DNA of 64,000 bases from Chersky-267 sp963744115 (GCA_963744115.1 CAVUSI010000003.1:1488001-1552000), one strand, 5' to 3'. Shown: positions 7,088-15,708, numbered from the stretch's first letter. Translations and numbers: made by a program. Notes: generated by a model not told the origin, from the sequence alone.

Positions 7088-7245
7088 CACGAACCCTCCT
7101 CAGTGCTAGTCCCGACAGTCTGAGGGCGACGCGTCTCGCCCGTCTCCCGCCACGATGTGCCAAGCGGCTCTGGCGTCCGCGTGCCGTCGCGGCGGAGACT
7201 GGGCCTACGCTCTATGAAGCTGACTCGACCGATCGAGGAGGAAGC

Positions 7246-7473
7246 ATGGCCAGCGACAAGAAGGGTCTGCTCCGGCGACTGGTCGACGGGGTCGTGGGCC
7301 TTCTGCCCGACGGCGGGATCGGAAGCCAGGGCTCGGCTCCGGATATCGACGGCAAGCGCGACACGGACACCGCCTATCGGCAGTCCGTCCTCCGGGCCAA
7401 GTCCCAGATGTCCCCGGACGGGAAGGGCACCACGAGCTACGAACCCGTCGATCGAAGTCCCAAGCCGGACTGA
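7246..7473 (+). CDS. Small hydrophilic hypothetical protein (75 aa)
   Basis: GAGGAGG sits about 6 bases before the ATG, a strong ribosome binding site. The product has a basic, amphipathic N-terminus (SDKKGLLRRLVDGVVGLLPDGG) that could associate with membranes, followed by a polar tail ending in YEPVDRSPKPD. No domain is recognised. It belongs to a run of four small unknown genes between 5.9 and 8.4 kb. Confidence 0.6.
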   Translation: MASDKKGLLRRLVDGVVGLLPDGGIGSQGSAPDIDGKRDTDTAYRQSVLRAKSQMSPDGKGTTSYEPVDRSPKPD

Positions 7474-7548
7474 CCTGGGCGCGGCGCCGGAGGAGACGAC
7501 CGCAGGCGCCGACCGCGCTCTGCGCACGGGTCGGTGGCGCCCAGGGAC

Positions 7549-7554
7549 TAGGAT
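7549..7554 (+). promoter_or_regulatory. -10 box (TAGGAT), probable leaderless start
   Basis: TAGGAT is followed by seven bases and then the ATG at 7562. No Shine-Dalgarno sequence is seen before that ATG, consistent with a leaderless transcript. Confidence 0.35.
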
Positions 7555-7561
7555 GCAACGC

Positions 7562-7813
7562 ATGACCGGACATGAGCGCATCCTGCTCGACTTCCGGGGC
7601 GGTCCTCGAGATGGCGTCCAGAAGGATCTCGGGGAATCGACCGCAGGATTGTGGCCCGCCGAGTATGTGGTCCATCGGTGGCCCTCGACCGAGGGTCCAT
7701 TGACGAGCCGCGAAGCGATCGTGGGCCGCTACCTCCGGACCGACCAGTGGACCGCGAACGTCGAGGCCCGGATCTACGTCTGGCAACCGGAGCCGGAGCC
7801 CACGGGCAGCTAG
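7562..7813 (+). CDS. Small hypothetical protein (83 aa)
   Basis: The 83-residue product contains ERILLDFRGGPRDGVQKDL and a C-terminal beta-rich part (VEARIYVWQPEPEPTGS). The FRGGPRDG phrase near the N-terminus recurs in small proteins of unknown function and suggests a short beta-barrel or hairpin fold. The start was taken at the ATG placed seven bases after a TAGGAT box. No membrane segment. Function unknown. Confidence 0.5.
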   Translation: MTGHERILLDFRGGPRDGVQKDLGESTAGLWPAEYVVHRWPSTEGPLTSREAIVGRYLRTDQWTANVEARIYVWQPEPEPTGS

Positions 7814-7950
7814 GCGTCTGGCTCCGACGCAGCCGATCCAGGTCGTCGCGAGACGGCGCGGATACGGGGCAGGACTACCGTGCCGACAGTCGACGGCCGG
7901 ACGCAGGACTCCTCGAGGACCCGCCACGGACGCCGCGGAGAGGATCGGAG

Positions 7951-8349
7951 ATGGAGACCGCCGTCAAGGGGACGACCGGGATCGCGATGGACTCGGACAC
8001 CGCGACCTTCACGAAGTGGATGGTCGGCGAAGGGCCCGAGATGGCCGGCAAGGTCGGCGGAGCTGCCGGCGAAGGCGCGTACGCAGGCAAGGTCCTCGAC
8101 TACAACCCGGGTCCGACGACGATGATCGAGGCGAGGTACCAGTTCAAGGGCTCGGCCCATCCCTTCACGGCCCTCGTCCATGTCGAGCAGACCGGCCTGG
8201 AGGCCGTGATCACCGGCGTGGTCACCGACGGATGGCGGAAGGGCAGCCCGGTCAAGGGCAGGTACGCCGAGATCAAATGCGACCACGACGGCATCACCAC
8301 GGACTGCTGGCAGGGCTCGCTCGAGATCGAGGGTGACGCCGTGGGCTGA
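7951..8349 (+). CDS. Hypothetical beta-rich protein (132 aa)
   Basis: The product begins METAVKGTTGIAMDSD and is predicted mostly beta-strand with many Gly. Characteristic stretches are MIEARYQFKGSAHPF, TALVHVEQTGLEAVITGVVTDGW (quoted in part) and YAEIKCDHDGI. Two Cys are close together near the end (EIKCDHD, TDCWQGS). The pattern suggests an eight-strand barrel such as a calycin-like or allene-oxide-cyclase-type fold, but this is a guess. GGATCGGAG lies immediately before the ATG. No signal peptide is present. Confidence 0.55.
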   Translation: METAVKGTTGIAMDSDTATFTKWMVGEGPEMAGKVGGAAGEGAYAGKVLDYNPGPTTMIEARYQFKGSAHPFTALVHVEQTGLEAVITGVVTDGWRKGSPVKGRYAEIKCDHDGITTDCWQGSLEIEGDAVG

Positions 8350-8467
8350 CCAACGAGCGTGCCGGCCACGGGCAAGCCGGCACGCCCAGGCGCCCTGGCC
8401 AGGTCGCCGGAGCACCCGCTCGTCTCGTCGGCGGTGACGGGACCAGATCGACCGGATCGGACTCCTG

Positions 8468-8545
8468 TAGGCTCGCGGGATGACCCGATCGCCGTCGCGC
8501 ACGCCCGTCGATCCCGGTCGGATCCGCGTCGAACCGCGAGCGTGA
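8468..8545 (+). promoter_or_regulatory. -10 box plus leaderless 21-codon mini-ORF coupled to the DMT transporter
   Basis: TAGGCT (8468-8473) is followed by six bases and an ATG at 8480. The 21-codon frame ends in TGA at 8543-8545, overlapping the GTG start of the transporter as GTGA. It encodes a basic, Arg/Pro-rich peptide. It may be a leader peptide coupling translation into the transporter; equally it may be a chance frame next to a real promoter. Confidence 0.35.
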
Positions 8546-9387
8546 CCCCGACCGGAGTCGGGTTCGGGGTGGGTGCCGCGCTGAGCTGGGGGGTCAGCGA
8601 CTTCAGCGCGGGAGTCGCGAGCCGCCGAGCGACGCCGCTGTCCACGGTCGTGGTCTCGCAGACGGTCGGGGTGACCGTCGCGATCATCGCCCTCGGGGTG
8701 TTCGGCGAACGGTATCCGGGCGGCGAGCCGATCGGCTGGGCCATCGTCGCCGGAGTCGCGGCCTTCGTCTCGCTGGTCAGCTTCTACCGCAGCCTGACGT
8801 ACGGGGCGATGGGACTCGCCGCTGCCCTCACCGGGGTGATCGGCGCAGGATTCCCGGTCGTCATCGGCGCGATCACGGGCGACCGGCTCCGACCGACGGA
8901 CGTGCTGGGGATCGCCGTCGCCCTCGTCGCGGTCGTGCTCGTGGCCAGGCCGGCCAACGACATCGGGATCGGACGCGCGAGCCTGCCATTCGCGCTCCTG
9001 GCCGGACTCGGGGCCGGCGTGTTCTTCATCGCGATGGGTCGGAGCACCGCGGCGGGCGGGGAGACGTGGTGGCCGGTGGCGATCAGCCGGGCGATCGTGC
9101 TCGGCCTCGCGGTGATCACGACGATCGGCCTGCGCCGGGCGGAGACGACCGTCCGAAGTGCGACCCCGCTGATGGCGCTCATCGGCATCGGCGACATGCT
9201 CGGGACCGCGTTGTTCGTCGCGTCGACCGGGTTGGGCGCCCTTGGTGTCAGCGCGGTCGTGGCATCGCAGTACCCGGCCGTGACCGCCGTCCTCGCGCGA
9301 GTGCTCGCCGACGAGCGGCTCGCACCGACGCACGTCGCCGGGATCGTCCTGGCGTTGGCCGCGATCGGCCTGATCGCGCTGCCCTGA
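8542..9387 (+). CDS. EamA/DMT-family transporter
   Basis: This 281-residue integral membrane protein has about ten hydrophobic segments arranged as two EamA repeats of five. The first repeat starts at GFGVGAALSWGVSDFSAG, and the second around LPFALLAGLGAGVFFIAMGR. Each repeat ends with a helix facing a short basic loop, as usual for drug/metabolite exporters. Substrate cannot be inferred. The GTG at 8542 was chosen because the TM core starts there; the extension upstream in this frame is Arg/Pro-rich and unstructured. It ends 3 bases before the convergent receiver-like gene. Confidence 0.8.
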   Translation: MTPTGVGFGVGAALSWGVSDFSAGVASRRATPLSTVVVSQTVGVTVAIIALGVFGERYPGGEPIGWAIVAGVAAFVSLVSFYRSLTYGAMGLAAALTGVIGAGFPVVIGAITGDRLRPTDVLGIAVALVAVVLVARPANDIGIGRASLPFALLAGLGAGVFFIAMGRSTAAGGETWWPVAISRAIVLGLAVITTIGLRRAETTVRSATPLMALIGIGDMLGTALFVASTGLGALGVSAVVASQYPAVTAVLARVLADERLAPTHVAGIVLALAAIGLIALP

Positions 9388-9390
9388 CGG

Positions 9391-9780
9391 TCAGCCGGGC
9401 GTGGACCGCGCGGCGTACGCGCCTTCGACGGCCGCGACGAGGGAGCCGGGTGCCTGCGTACCGGAGACGGTCGCACCCACGCCGCCCTGGACCCAGTCGA
9501 CGTCCATGCCGGGCGAGGTCAGGACGATCGCTTTGCCGGGATACTGCGCGAGCAGGTCCTTGGTCATCTCCTCACCCGAGAAGCCGGCCGCCCATACGTC
9601 GTAGACGAGGACGTCCGCCCACTCGACCTGCCAGCACGGCAGCCCGTTGAGGACCGGGCAGGCTCCGCGGGCATGCGTCGGCCCGCCGCACTGATCGACC
9701 TCGAATCCGGCACGTCGGAGCGTGTCGACCCTGAGATCGGCAAGGTCCACATCGTGATCGACGACGAGTACTCGGACCAT
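9391..9780 (-). CDS. Response-regulator receiver-like protein, degenerate, with a Cys-rich insert
   Basis: The 129-residue protein opens MVRVLVVDHDVDLADL, matching receiver beta-1 with the acidic pair, and continues with a putative phospho-acceptor strand VLVYDVW and VLTSPGMD for the switch Ser/Thr. Between helix 1 and the acceptor strand is an insert with three Cys (CGGPTHARGACPV and PCW). The invariant Lys of beta-5 is not evident (ATVSGTQAPG instead). It therefore looks like a receiver fold that may not phosphorylate normally. There is no output domain and no sensor kinase nearby. Confidence 0.6.
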   Translation of the reverse strand: MVRVLVVDHDVDLADLRVDTLRRAGFEVDQCGGPTHARGACPVLNGLPCWQVEWADVLVYDVWAAGFSGEEMTKDLLAQYPGKAIVLTSPGMDVDWVQGGVGATVSGTQAPGSLVAAVEGAYAARSTPG

Positions 9781-9980
9781 GGCAGTGCACTCCATCGTGG
9801 GCCGCGATCCGACCGGTGGCCGGCCGTGACCGCGCCCCGATGTCGGCTAATGGTGGCGACGACGGATCGCGCCACCAGTGCCGAACGGCCTGGAATCGCG
9901 TGACCCGAGCGGAGGACGGCGCCGAGGCCCGATAATGGGCCGCGAGCCATGCCGAGGCCCCGAAGAGGAGCTCAACGCCC

Positions 9981-10370
9981 GTGCCGCCGATCACCGAGCT
10001 GACCAGGATCGAGCCCGTCTACCTCGGGCGCCTCGAGAAGCAGGGCATCTTCACGACCGGGATCCTGCTCGAAGTGTCGGAGACGCCGACCCGGCGTCAG
10101 TACCTCGCCGACCACGTCGGCGCGACGATCAACGAGGTCGGCACCTGGCGCGACGAGGGATTGATGCTGAACCTCGCCAGCTTCGGGTCGGACGAGCACC
10201 AACTGATGATCCAGGCGGGCATCGAGGGTCTGCGCGACATCCTCGACCTCGATCTCGACGGGTTCCGGGCCCGGGTCGCCAAGGCGTCCGCCGAGCTCGG
10301 GACCGACCCGCCGGACGACCTGCGGCTCGAGGGCTGGTGGGACCAGGCCCGGACGCTCGAGGACGAGTAG
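9981..10370 (+). CDS. DUF4332-like helix-hairpin-helix protein
   Basis: The product (129 residues, GTG start) begins PPITELTRIEPVYLGRLEKQ and GIFTTGILLEVSETPTRR, the spacing of the DUF4332 helix-hairpin-helix pair ('I..ieGIg..y...L...GI.tt..LL'). A second half (LADHVGATINEVGTWRDEG) repeats the motif. Such domains can bind DNA or act as scaffold modules; no catalytic residues are visible. It ends 1 base before the membrane protein that follows, so the two are likely cotranscribed. Confidence 0.65.
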   Translation: MPPITELTRIEPVYLGRLEKQGIFTTGILLEVSETPTRRQYLADHVGATINEVGTWRDEGLMLNLASFGSDEHQLMIQAGIEGLRDILDLDLDGFRARVAKASAELGTDPPDDLRLEGWWDQARTLEDE

Positions 10371-10371
10371 C

Positions 10372-11073
10372 GTGGGGGACCCGGAGCCGGTGGCGCCGGG
10401 AGGTGGCCCCGACGAGGTGGCCCGACCGTCGCCGGTCGGCGAGGCGATCGTGTCGATCGTCGTGGCGGTGGCGACCATCATCGTCATCGCCGGCGTGTCG
10501 GTCGCGTTGTTCCTGACCCCGCAATGGGTGGCGTTCGAGCAGGGGAGGAGTGGGGCGGCGACCCTGACCGGGTTTCCCAGCGCCGAAGTCGATCGGGTGA
10601 CCGGGGAGGTCCTTCGCGACCTCGTCGTCGGGCCGCCTGCCTTCGCCGAGACCGTCGCCGGCCAGGCCGTCTTCAACGACCGCGAGCGGTCGCATCTCGT
10701 CGACGTCCGATCCGTCTTCGGCTCGTTCGGGCTGCTGGTCCTGATCGGCGCGATCGTCTTGATCGTGATCGGCGTCGCGACCCGTGGGGGTCGGGCGTTC
10801 CGGCGCGGTGCCGGGGTCGGGGCGCTCGTCCTCGCCGGGGGCATCGTCGTCGGTGGGCTCGTGTCGGCCGTGGCGTTCGACCAGGCTTTCGAGACCTTCC
10901 ATGAGCTGTTCTTCGCCGGCGGGACGTACACCTTCGACCCCCTCTCGGATCGGCTCGTCCAGCTCTTCCCGATCCAGTTCTGGGAGGAGACCTCGCTGGC
11001 GGTCGGTGTCGTCATCCTCCTGCTCTGCGCGATCGTCTCGCTCTGGGCGCTGCGGCCGAGGGCGGCCCGATGA
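10372..11073 (+). CDS. TIGR01906/DUF1461-family integral membrane protein
   Basis: The 233-residue protein has about four to five membrane segments. Its diagnostic late phrase is FHELFFAGGTYTFDPLSDRL followed by LFPIQFWEETS, which matches the conserved 'FH.lFF..G.w.F....d.LiqlfP..fW' signature of the TIGR01906 family. The family is widespread in Firmicutes, Actinobacteria and Chloroflexota and is of unknown function. The GTG start lies just after the previous stop, and its stop overlaps the moeA ATG (ATGA), so it is probably part of the molybdenum-cofactor transcript. Confidence 0.75.
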   Translation: MGDPEPVAPGGGPDEVARPSPVGEAIVSIVVAVATIIVIAGVSVALFLTPQWVAFEQGRSGAATLTGFPSAEVDRVTGEVLRDLVVGPPAFAETVAGQAVFNDRERSHLVDVRSVFGSFGLLVLIGAIVLIVIGVATRGGRAFRRGAGVGALVLAGGIVVGGLVSAVAFDQAFETFHELFFAGGTYTFDPLSDRLVQLFPIQFWEETSLAVGVVILLLCAIVSLWALRPRAAR

Positions 11074-12383
11074 GCGGCGTCGACCTCCTGTCGGTCGAGG
11101 CGGCCCAGGAGCGCGTCCTGGCCGCGATCCGGGGCCCGCTGCCGGCCGAGACGCACGCCCCGGAGGCGGCCCTCGGCCTGGTCCTCGCCGAGTCGGTCGT
11201 CGCCGCGACCGACCTGCCGCCGTGGGACAACAGCGCGATGGATGGCTACGCGATCCGCGCCGCGGACGTCGCTGCCGCCACGGACGACAGGCCGGTCGGC
11301 CTGCGGATCGTGGGCGAGGTGCCCGCTGGCGGCGTCGCCACGATCACGGTCGAGGCCGGGACCGCCGTCCGGATCGCGACCGGCGCGCCGCTCCCTGGCG
11401 GGGCGGACGCCGTCGTGCCGGTCGAGGAGACGACGCCGCTCGACCCGTCGGGGAGCGCGTCCGGCCCGCGCGGTCGGGACGCTGCGGGGCCGCTGCCCGC
11501 TGGATGCGCGGTCCACGTCGCGGTCAAGCCGGGGGATTCGATCCGTCGACGGGGCGAGGACGTTCGAGCCGGGACCACCGTGCTCGACGCCGGGACGACG
11601 ATGACGCCGGCCGCGATCGCCCTGGCAGCGGGCTCCGGGGCCGCCACCGTATCGGTCCACCGGCGCCCGCGGATCGCCGTCCTCGCGACCGGTGACGAGG
11701 TCCGTGGTGCGGGCGAGGCCCTCGGCGACGCGGGCATCCCCGACGCCAACGGCCCCGGCCTGCGGGCGATGGTCGCCGCGGCCGGCGCGACCGTGGTCGA
11801 CCTCGGGATCGCTGGTGACCGGCTGGAGGACGTCCTGGCTCGCCTCCGCCGTGGCCTGGCAGAAGCGGATGCCGTCATCGTCGCCGGTGGTGTGTCGGTC
11901 GGCCCGTACGACGTGGTCAAGCGCGCCTTCGAGAGCGTGGGCCGCGTCGACCTGTGGCGCGTGGCCGTCCAGCCCGGCAAGCCGTTCGCGTTCGGGATCA
12001 CACCCGATGGGTCCGTCCTGTTCGGCCTCCCCGGCAACCCGGTCAGCGGCTTCGTGACCTTCGAGCTGTTCGTCCGACCAGCCATCCGGCGGCTCGGCGG
12101 TCATCGGCGCCTGCTCCGTCCGTCCGACCGGGGTGTGCTGCTCGAACCCGTCACGAAGGCCCCCGGTCGGCGCGCCTTCATCCGTGCCGTCGCACGTCGG
12201 GACTCGACCGACGCCCCCGTGCGCGATGCCGAGGGCCGTGTCCAGGTCGTCCTCGCCGGACGGCAGGGGAGCCACGTCCTGAGCGCCCTGGCGGCGGCCG
12301 ACATCCTGGCCGTCATCCCCGAGACCGTCGACGCCCTGCCCGCGGGCTCGCCGGTCGAGCTCATCTGGGTCGATCGCGGATGA
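11070..12383 (+). CDS. moeA: Molybdopterin molybdenumtransferase MoeA
   Basis: MoeA inserts molybdate into adenylylated molybdopterin in the last step of molybdenum-cofactor synthesis. The 437-residue length is a little above the usual ~410. The sequence shows the N-terminal DNSAMDGYAI signature, a beta-rich domain (RIATGAPLPGGADAVVPVE), the MoCF-fold ATGDEV and GGVSVGPYD phrases (near residues 206 and 273), then the C-terminal beta domain with FGLPGNPVSGFVTFE. It overlaps its neighbours on both sides by 4 bases (ATGA). A Gly/Ser/Arg-rich insertion lies in the beta domain around residue 130. Confidence 0.95.
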   Translation: MSGVDLLSVEAAQERVLAAIRGPLPAETHAPEAALGLVLAESVVAATDLPPWDNSAMDGYAIRAADVAAATDDRPVGLRIVGEVPAGGVATITVEAGTAVRIATGAPLPGGADAVVPVEETTPLDPSGSASGPRGRDAAGPLPAGCAVHVAVKPGDSIRRRGEDVRAGTTVLDAGTTMTPAAIALAAGSGAATVSVHRRPRIAVLATGDEVRGAGEALGDAGIPDANGPGLRAMVAAAGATVVDLGIAGDRLEDVLARLRRGLAEADAVIVAGGVSVGPYDVVKRAFESVGRVDLWRVAVQPGKPFAFGITPDGSVLFGLPGNPVSGFVTFELFVRPAIRRLGGHRRLLRPSDRGVLLEPVTKAPGRRAFIRAVARRDSTDAPVRDAEGRVQVVLAGRQGSHVLSALAAADILAVIPETVDALPAGSPVELIWVDRG

Positions 12384-13030
12384 CCGGGTCGAAACCGCCG
12401 GAAGACCAGCCCTGGAGGCCACCGATGGATCGCAAGCCTGCCCCGCGCTCCGAGCGCCGGCGCCTGACCCACGTCGACCGGACGGGCCGGCCGCGGATGG
12501 TCGACGTGAGCGCCAAGCCCCCGACCGCCCGACGGGCCGTCGCCGAGGCGTTCGTGGCCTGTTCGCCGGAGACGCTCAGCTTGATCATCGACGGCGCGAA
12601 CCCCAAGGGCGACGTGATGTCCGTCGCCGAGCTGGCCGGGGTGATGGGCGGCAAGCGCACGAGCGAGCTCATCCCACTGTGCCACCCGATCGCCCTGACC
12701 GATCTGCTCGTCCAGGTCGTGCCCGACCGGGCCGCCGGCGGGCTGCGGATCAGGACCGAGGCCGCGACGGTCGGTGCCACCGGCGTCGAGATGGAGGCGC
12801 TGACGGCCGCGTCCGTGGCCGCGCTCACCGTCTACGATATGGTCAAGGGCGTGGAACGCGGGGTCGAGATCCGGTCGCTCCGGCTCGTGTCGAAGAGCGG
12901 TGGCAAGAGCGGCGACTGGGCCCGGCCGAGCGACAAGCCGAAGACCGCGTCCGGGACGGGACCGGGGGTGCGACCGGGCGACCGGAGCGCCGGACGGATC
13001 GGGGGCGGACGCAAGAAGGGCGGCGGGTGA
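12380..13030 (+). CDS. moaC: Cyclic pyranopterin monophosphate synthase MoaC
   Basis: MoaC converts the MoaA product into cyclic pyranopterin monophosphate. The 216-residue frame contains LTHVD and RMVDVS at the N-terminal side and KRTSELIPLCHPIAL at residues 92-106, followed by GVEMEALTA. The catalytic pair Asp153/Lys156 lies in VYDMVK. About 45 extra residues at the C-terminus (Lys/Gly/Pro-rich, ending RKKGGG) are beyond the normal domain and look disordered. The ATG at 12380 overlaps the moeA stop. An internal ATG at 12425 is an alternative start and would give the family's usual N-terminus. MoaA is not in the window. Confidence 0.93.
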   Translation: MTGSKPPEDQPWRPPMDRKPAPRSERRRLTHVDRTGRPRMVDVSAKPPTARRAVAEAFVACSPETLSLIIDGANPKGDVMSVAELAGVMGGKRTSELIPLCHPIALTDLLVQVVPDRAAGGLRIRTEAATVGATGVEMEALTAASVAALTVYDMVKGVERGVEIRSLRLVSKSGGKSGDWARPSDKPKTASGTGPGVRPGDRSAGRIGGGRKKGGG

Positions 13031-13587
13031 GCGGATCCGATCGAAGGCCAGGTGACGGTCGGCGGGCCCTCGTCGTCACGGTCAGCGACGGCGTCGCGTC
13101 CGGGGACCGCGACGACGACTCGGGTGACCGCCTGACGGAGCGGCTCATCGAGCTCGGGTTCGAGGTCGGACGGTCGGCGGTCCCCGACGAGGGCTGGCAG
13201 ATCGAGGAGACGCTCGTCGCGGGGGCTCCCGGGCGGGCCCTCGTCGTGACGACCGGTGGCACGGGCCTGACGCCGCGTGACGTGACCCCGCAGGCGACGG
13301 CGGCCACGCTCGACTACGAGGTTCCCGGCCTCGCCGAGCTGATCCGTGCCGAGGGCCGGCGCTCGACGCCGATGGCGGTCCTGTCGCGCGGCGTGGTCGG
13401 CGTGCGCGCGGGGACCCTGATCGTCAACGTCCCGGGCAGCCCGCGTGGGGCGCTCGAGTCGCTCGAGGCGATCGTGCCGGTCCTGGGGCACGCCCTCGAG
13501 ACGCTCGACGGCCCGTTCGACCACGGCCGCGCCACGGCTGGGGCATCCCGGCCGGACCTCCCGACACCCGACCCGGACGCGACGTAG
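13027..13587 (+). CDS. mogA: MogA/MoaB-family molybdopterin adenylyltransferase
   Basis: MogA-type proteins adenylylate molybdopterin to prime it for MoeA. The MoCF fold is visible as ALVVTVSDGVASG at the N-terminus, TTGGTGLTPRDVTPQAT at residues 75-91 (ligand-binding Gly loop), and LIVNVPGSPRGA. The start GTG overlaps the moaC stop as GTGA. A Pro/Asp-rich C-terminal tail of about 25 residues is not part of the fold. MoaB and MogA are hard to separate by sequence; given MoeA in the same operon the adenylyltransferase role is likely. The stop is immediately followed by the ATG of the Fe-S oxidoreductase. Confidence 0.9.
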   Translation: MSGSDRRPGDGRRALVVTVSDGVASGDRDDDSGDRLTERLIELGFEVGRSAVPDEGWQIEETLVAGAPGRALVVTTGGTGLTPRDVTPQATAATLDYEVPGLAELIRAEGRRSTPMAVLSRGVVGVRAGTLIVNVPGSPRGALESLEAIVPVLGHALETLDGPFDHGRATAGASRPDLPTPDPDAT

Positions 13588-15708
13588 ATGTTCCCGGCGT
13601 TCGCCGAGGTCCCGGCCTATCCGCTGGTCTTCCCGTTGTTCTGGGGCGCTGTCGTCGTCTTCGGTCTTGTCATGGCCCGCCACCTCCGGATCTTCGCGGC
13701 GGCCAGGGCCGAGGGCCCGAGCCCGTTCAGCCAGGTCCCGCGCCGGATGGCCGGCCTCATCCGCTACGCCCTCGTCCAGACCAGGATGTTCAAGGATCGG
13801 CGCGCCGGGCTGATGCACTTCGGCATCTTCTGGGGGTTCGTCCTGCTGACGATCGGGACCGCCAACATGGTCACCGGCGGGCTCGTCGAGGCGATCATCT
13901 CGGTGCCGTTCGACGGCGGGCTGTGGACGGCCGTCTCGGCGATGCAGAACGTCGTGGCGGTCATCACCCTGGTGGCGATCGCCTACGCCTTCTTCCGGCG
14001 ACTCGTCACGAAGCCCGCTCGGCTGACCCTGAGCGGTTCCGGCCTGCTCATCCTGGCGATGATCGGCGGGGTCGTCGGGGCCGAGCTGCTCGCCCAGGCG
14101 TTCCAGGCCGCCAGCTACGGCGACATCCCGGGGGCGTTCATCGCCAACGCGCTGGCCGTCCCGCTCCGCTCGCTCGGCACGCAGGCCACCGAGGCGGCGT
14201 TCGCGGTGCTGTGGTGGGCGCACATCGTCCTGGTCGCGGCGTTCCTGGTCTACCTGCCATACAGCAAGCATCTGCATGTCGCCACGGCCCCGTTCAATGT
14301 GTACTTCCGGAAGCTCGCGCCGCGCGGCGAGCTCCCGGCGATGGACCTCGAGGACGAGACGGCCACGTTCGGCCTGCGGACCCTCCAGGACCTGGGCTGG
14401 AAGGACCTGCTCGACGGGTTCACCTGCACCGAGTGCGGTCGCTGCCAGGCTGCCTGCCCGGCCAACGCCACCGGGAAGCCGCTCAACCCCAAGGCCTTCA
14501 TCATGGGCATCCGCGAGATGGCCGTGGACGCCGAGCATGGGATCGATCTCATCCCCAACTCGCCGATCGTCCGCGATGCCTACGGGCTCGAGGATACGCA
14601 GCCCGCCGCGACCGCCCTTGCGGCCCCGCTGGTCGATGGCGCGATCCCGTACGACGCGGTCTGGGATTGCGTGACCTGTGGCGCCTGCGTGGAGGCCTGC
14701 CCGGTCCTCATCGAGCACGTCGACAAGATCGTGGGGATCCGGCGCAACCTCGTCCTTGAGGACTCCCGCTTCCCCTCGGAGCTGACCGCGGCGTTCACGA
14801 ACATGGAGCGCGCCGGGAACCCATGGGGCCAGCCCAAGAGTGCCCGCACCGACTGGACGAAGGGCCTCCCGTTCGCCGTCCCGACCGTCGCCGAGCTGGC
14901 CGCCCAAGGGCGCCTCGACGAGATCGAGGTCCTCTACTGGGTCGGCTGCGCGGCCGCATTCGATGAGCGCAACCGTCGCGTGGCGCGGTCGTTCGCGACC
15001 TGCCTCGACGCCGCCGGCATCCGCTTCGCGATCCTCGGCCAGGAGGAGTCGTGCAGCGGCGATCCCGCGCGCCGGATGGGCAACGACTACGTCTGGCAGA
15101 TGCTCGCCGCGGAGAACATCGCCACGCTCGACCGCTATCAGCTCAAGAGCATCGTCACCGCCTGCCCGCACTGCTTCAACACGATCGGCAACGAGTACGG
15201 CCAGCTCGACGGGCACTACGAGGTCGTCCACCACTCGGTCTACCTCCAGCGGCTGCTCGCTGAAGGCCGGCTGCGGACGATCGATGCCGACGCCGCCGAG
15301 GACACCGCGCCGCGGACCGTGACGTTCCATGACTCGTGCTACATGGCCCGCTACAACGACGTCGTCGCGCAGCCCCGGGCCGTCCTCGGGTCGCTGCCCG
15401 GCCTCGAGCTCGTCGAGATGGAGCGGAGCGGCAAGGATTCGTTCTGTTGCGGGGCCGGCGGCGGACGGATGTGGATGGAGGAGACCCGGGGCACCCGGAT
15501 CAACGCCGAACGGACGCGCCAGGCCCTCGAGACCGGCGCCGGCACCGTGGCCACCAACTGCCCGTTCTGCATGACGATGATGCGTGACGGACTGGACTCC
15601 GCGATGGCCGACGGCGCCGGGACCGTCAGCGCGGTCGACATCGCCGAGCTGCTGGCGGAGGGCCTGGCACCGGTCCCGAGCGGCCGTCAGCTGCCGGTCA
15701 TCCAGTGA
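13588..15708 (+). CDS. Membrane Fe-S oxidoreductase, HdrD/EtfD-like (ETF:menaquinone oxidoreductase candidate)
   Basis: This 706-residue protein joins an N-terminal membrane part (about five to six helices in residues 1-235, NarI/HdrE-like) to a ferredoxin-type pair of 4Fe-4S motifs (CTECGRCQAAC from Cys280, CVTCGACVEAC from Cys361). Two CCG-type domains follow (SCSGDPARRMGN with ACPHC, and HDSC with CCGAGGG). That architecture is shared with the EtfD-type proteins proposed to pass electrons from ETF to menaquinone. It lies directly upstream of an acyl-CoA dehydrogenase and etfB/etfA, which supports that role. The exact acceptor is an inference. The ATG directly abuts the mogA stop. Confidence 0.88.
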   Translation: MFPAFAEVPAYPLVFPLFWGAVVVFGLVMARHLRIFAAARAEGPSPFSQVPRRMAGLIRYALVQTRMFKDRRAGLMHFGIFWGFVLLTIGTANMVTGGLVEAIISVPFDGGLWTAVSAMQNVVAVITLVAIAYAFFRRLVTKPARLTLSGSGLLILAMIGGVVGAELLAQAFQAASYGDIPGAFIANALAVPLRSLGTQATEAAFAVLWWAHIVLVAAFLVYLPYSKHLHVATAPFNVYFRKLAPRGELPAMDLEDETATFGLRTLQDLGWKDLLDGFTCTECGRCQAACPANATGKPLNPKAFIMGIREMAVDAEHGIDLIPNSPIVRDAYGLEDTQPAATALAAPLVDGAIPYDAVWDCVTCGACVEACPVLIEHVDKIVGIRRNLVLEDSRFPSELTAAFTNMERAGNPWGQPKSARTDWTKGLPFAVPTVAELAAQGRLDEIEVLYWVGCAAAFDERNRRVARSFATCLDAAGIRFAILGQEESCSGDPARRMGNDYVWQMLAAENIATLDRYQLKSIVTACPHCFNTIGNEYGQLDGHYEVVHHSVYLQRLLAEGRLRTIDADAAEDTAPRTVTFHDSCYMARYNDVVAQPRAVLGSLPGLELVEMERSGKDSFCCGAGGGRMWMEETRGTRINAERTRQALETGAGTVATNCPFCMTMMRDGLDSAMADGAGTVSAVDIAELLAEGLAPVPSGRQLPVIQ

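Noticed and set aside
9972..12422. Minus-strand 816-codon frame opposite the DUF4332-like gene, the TIGR01906 gene and moeA
   Set aside because: Same reason; the plus-strand genes have clear family motifs and this frame has none.
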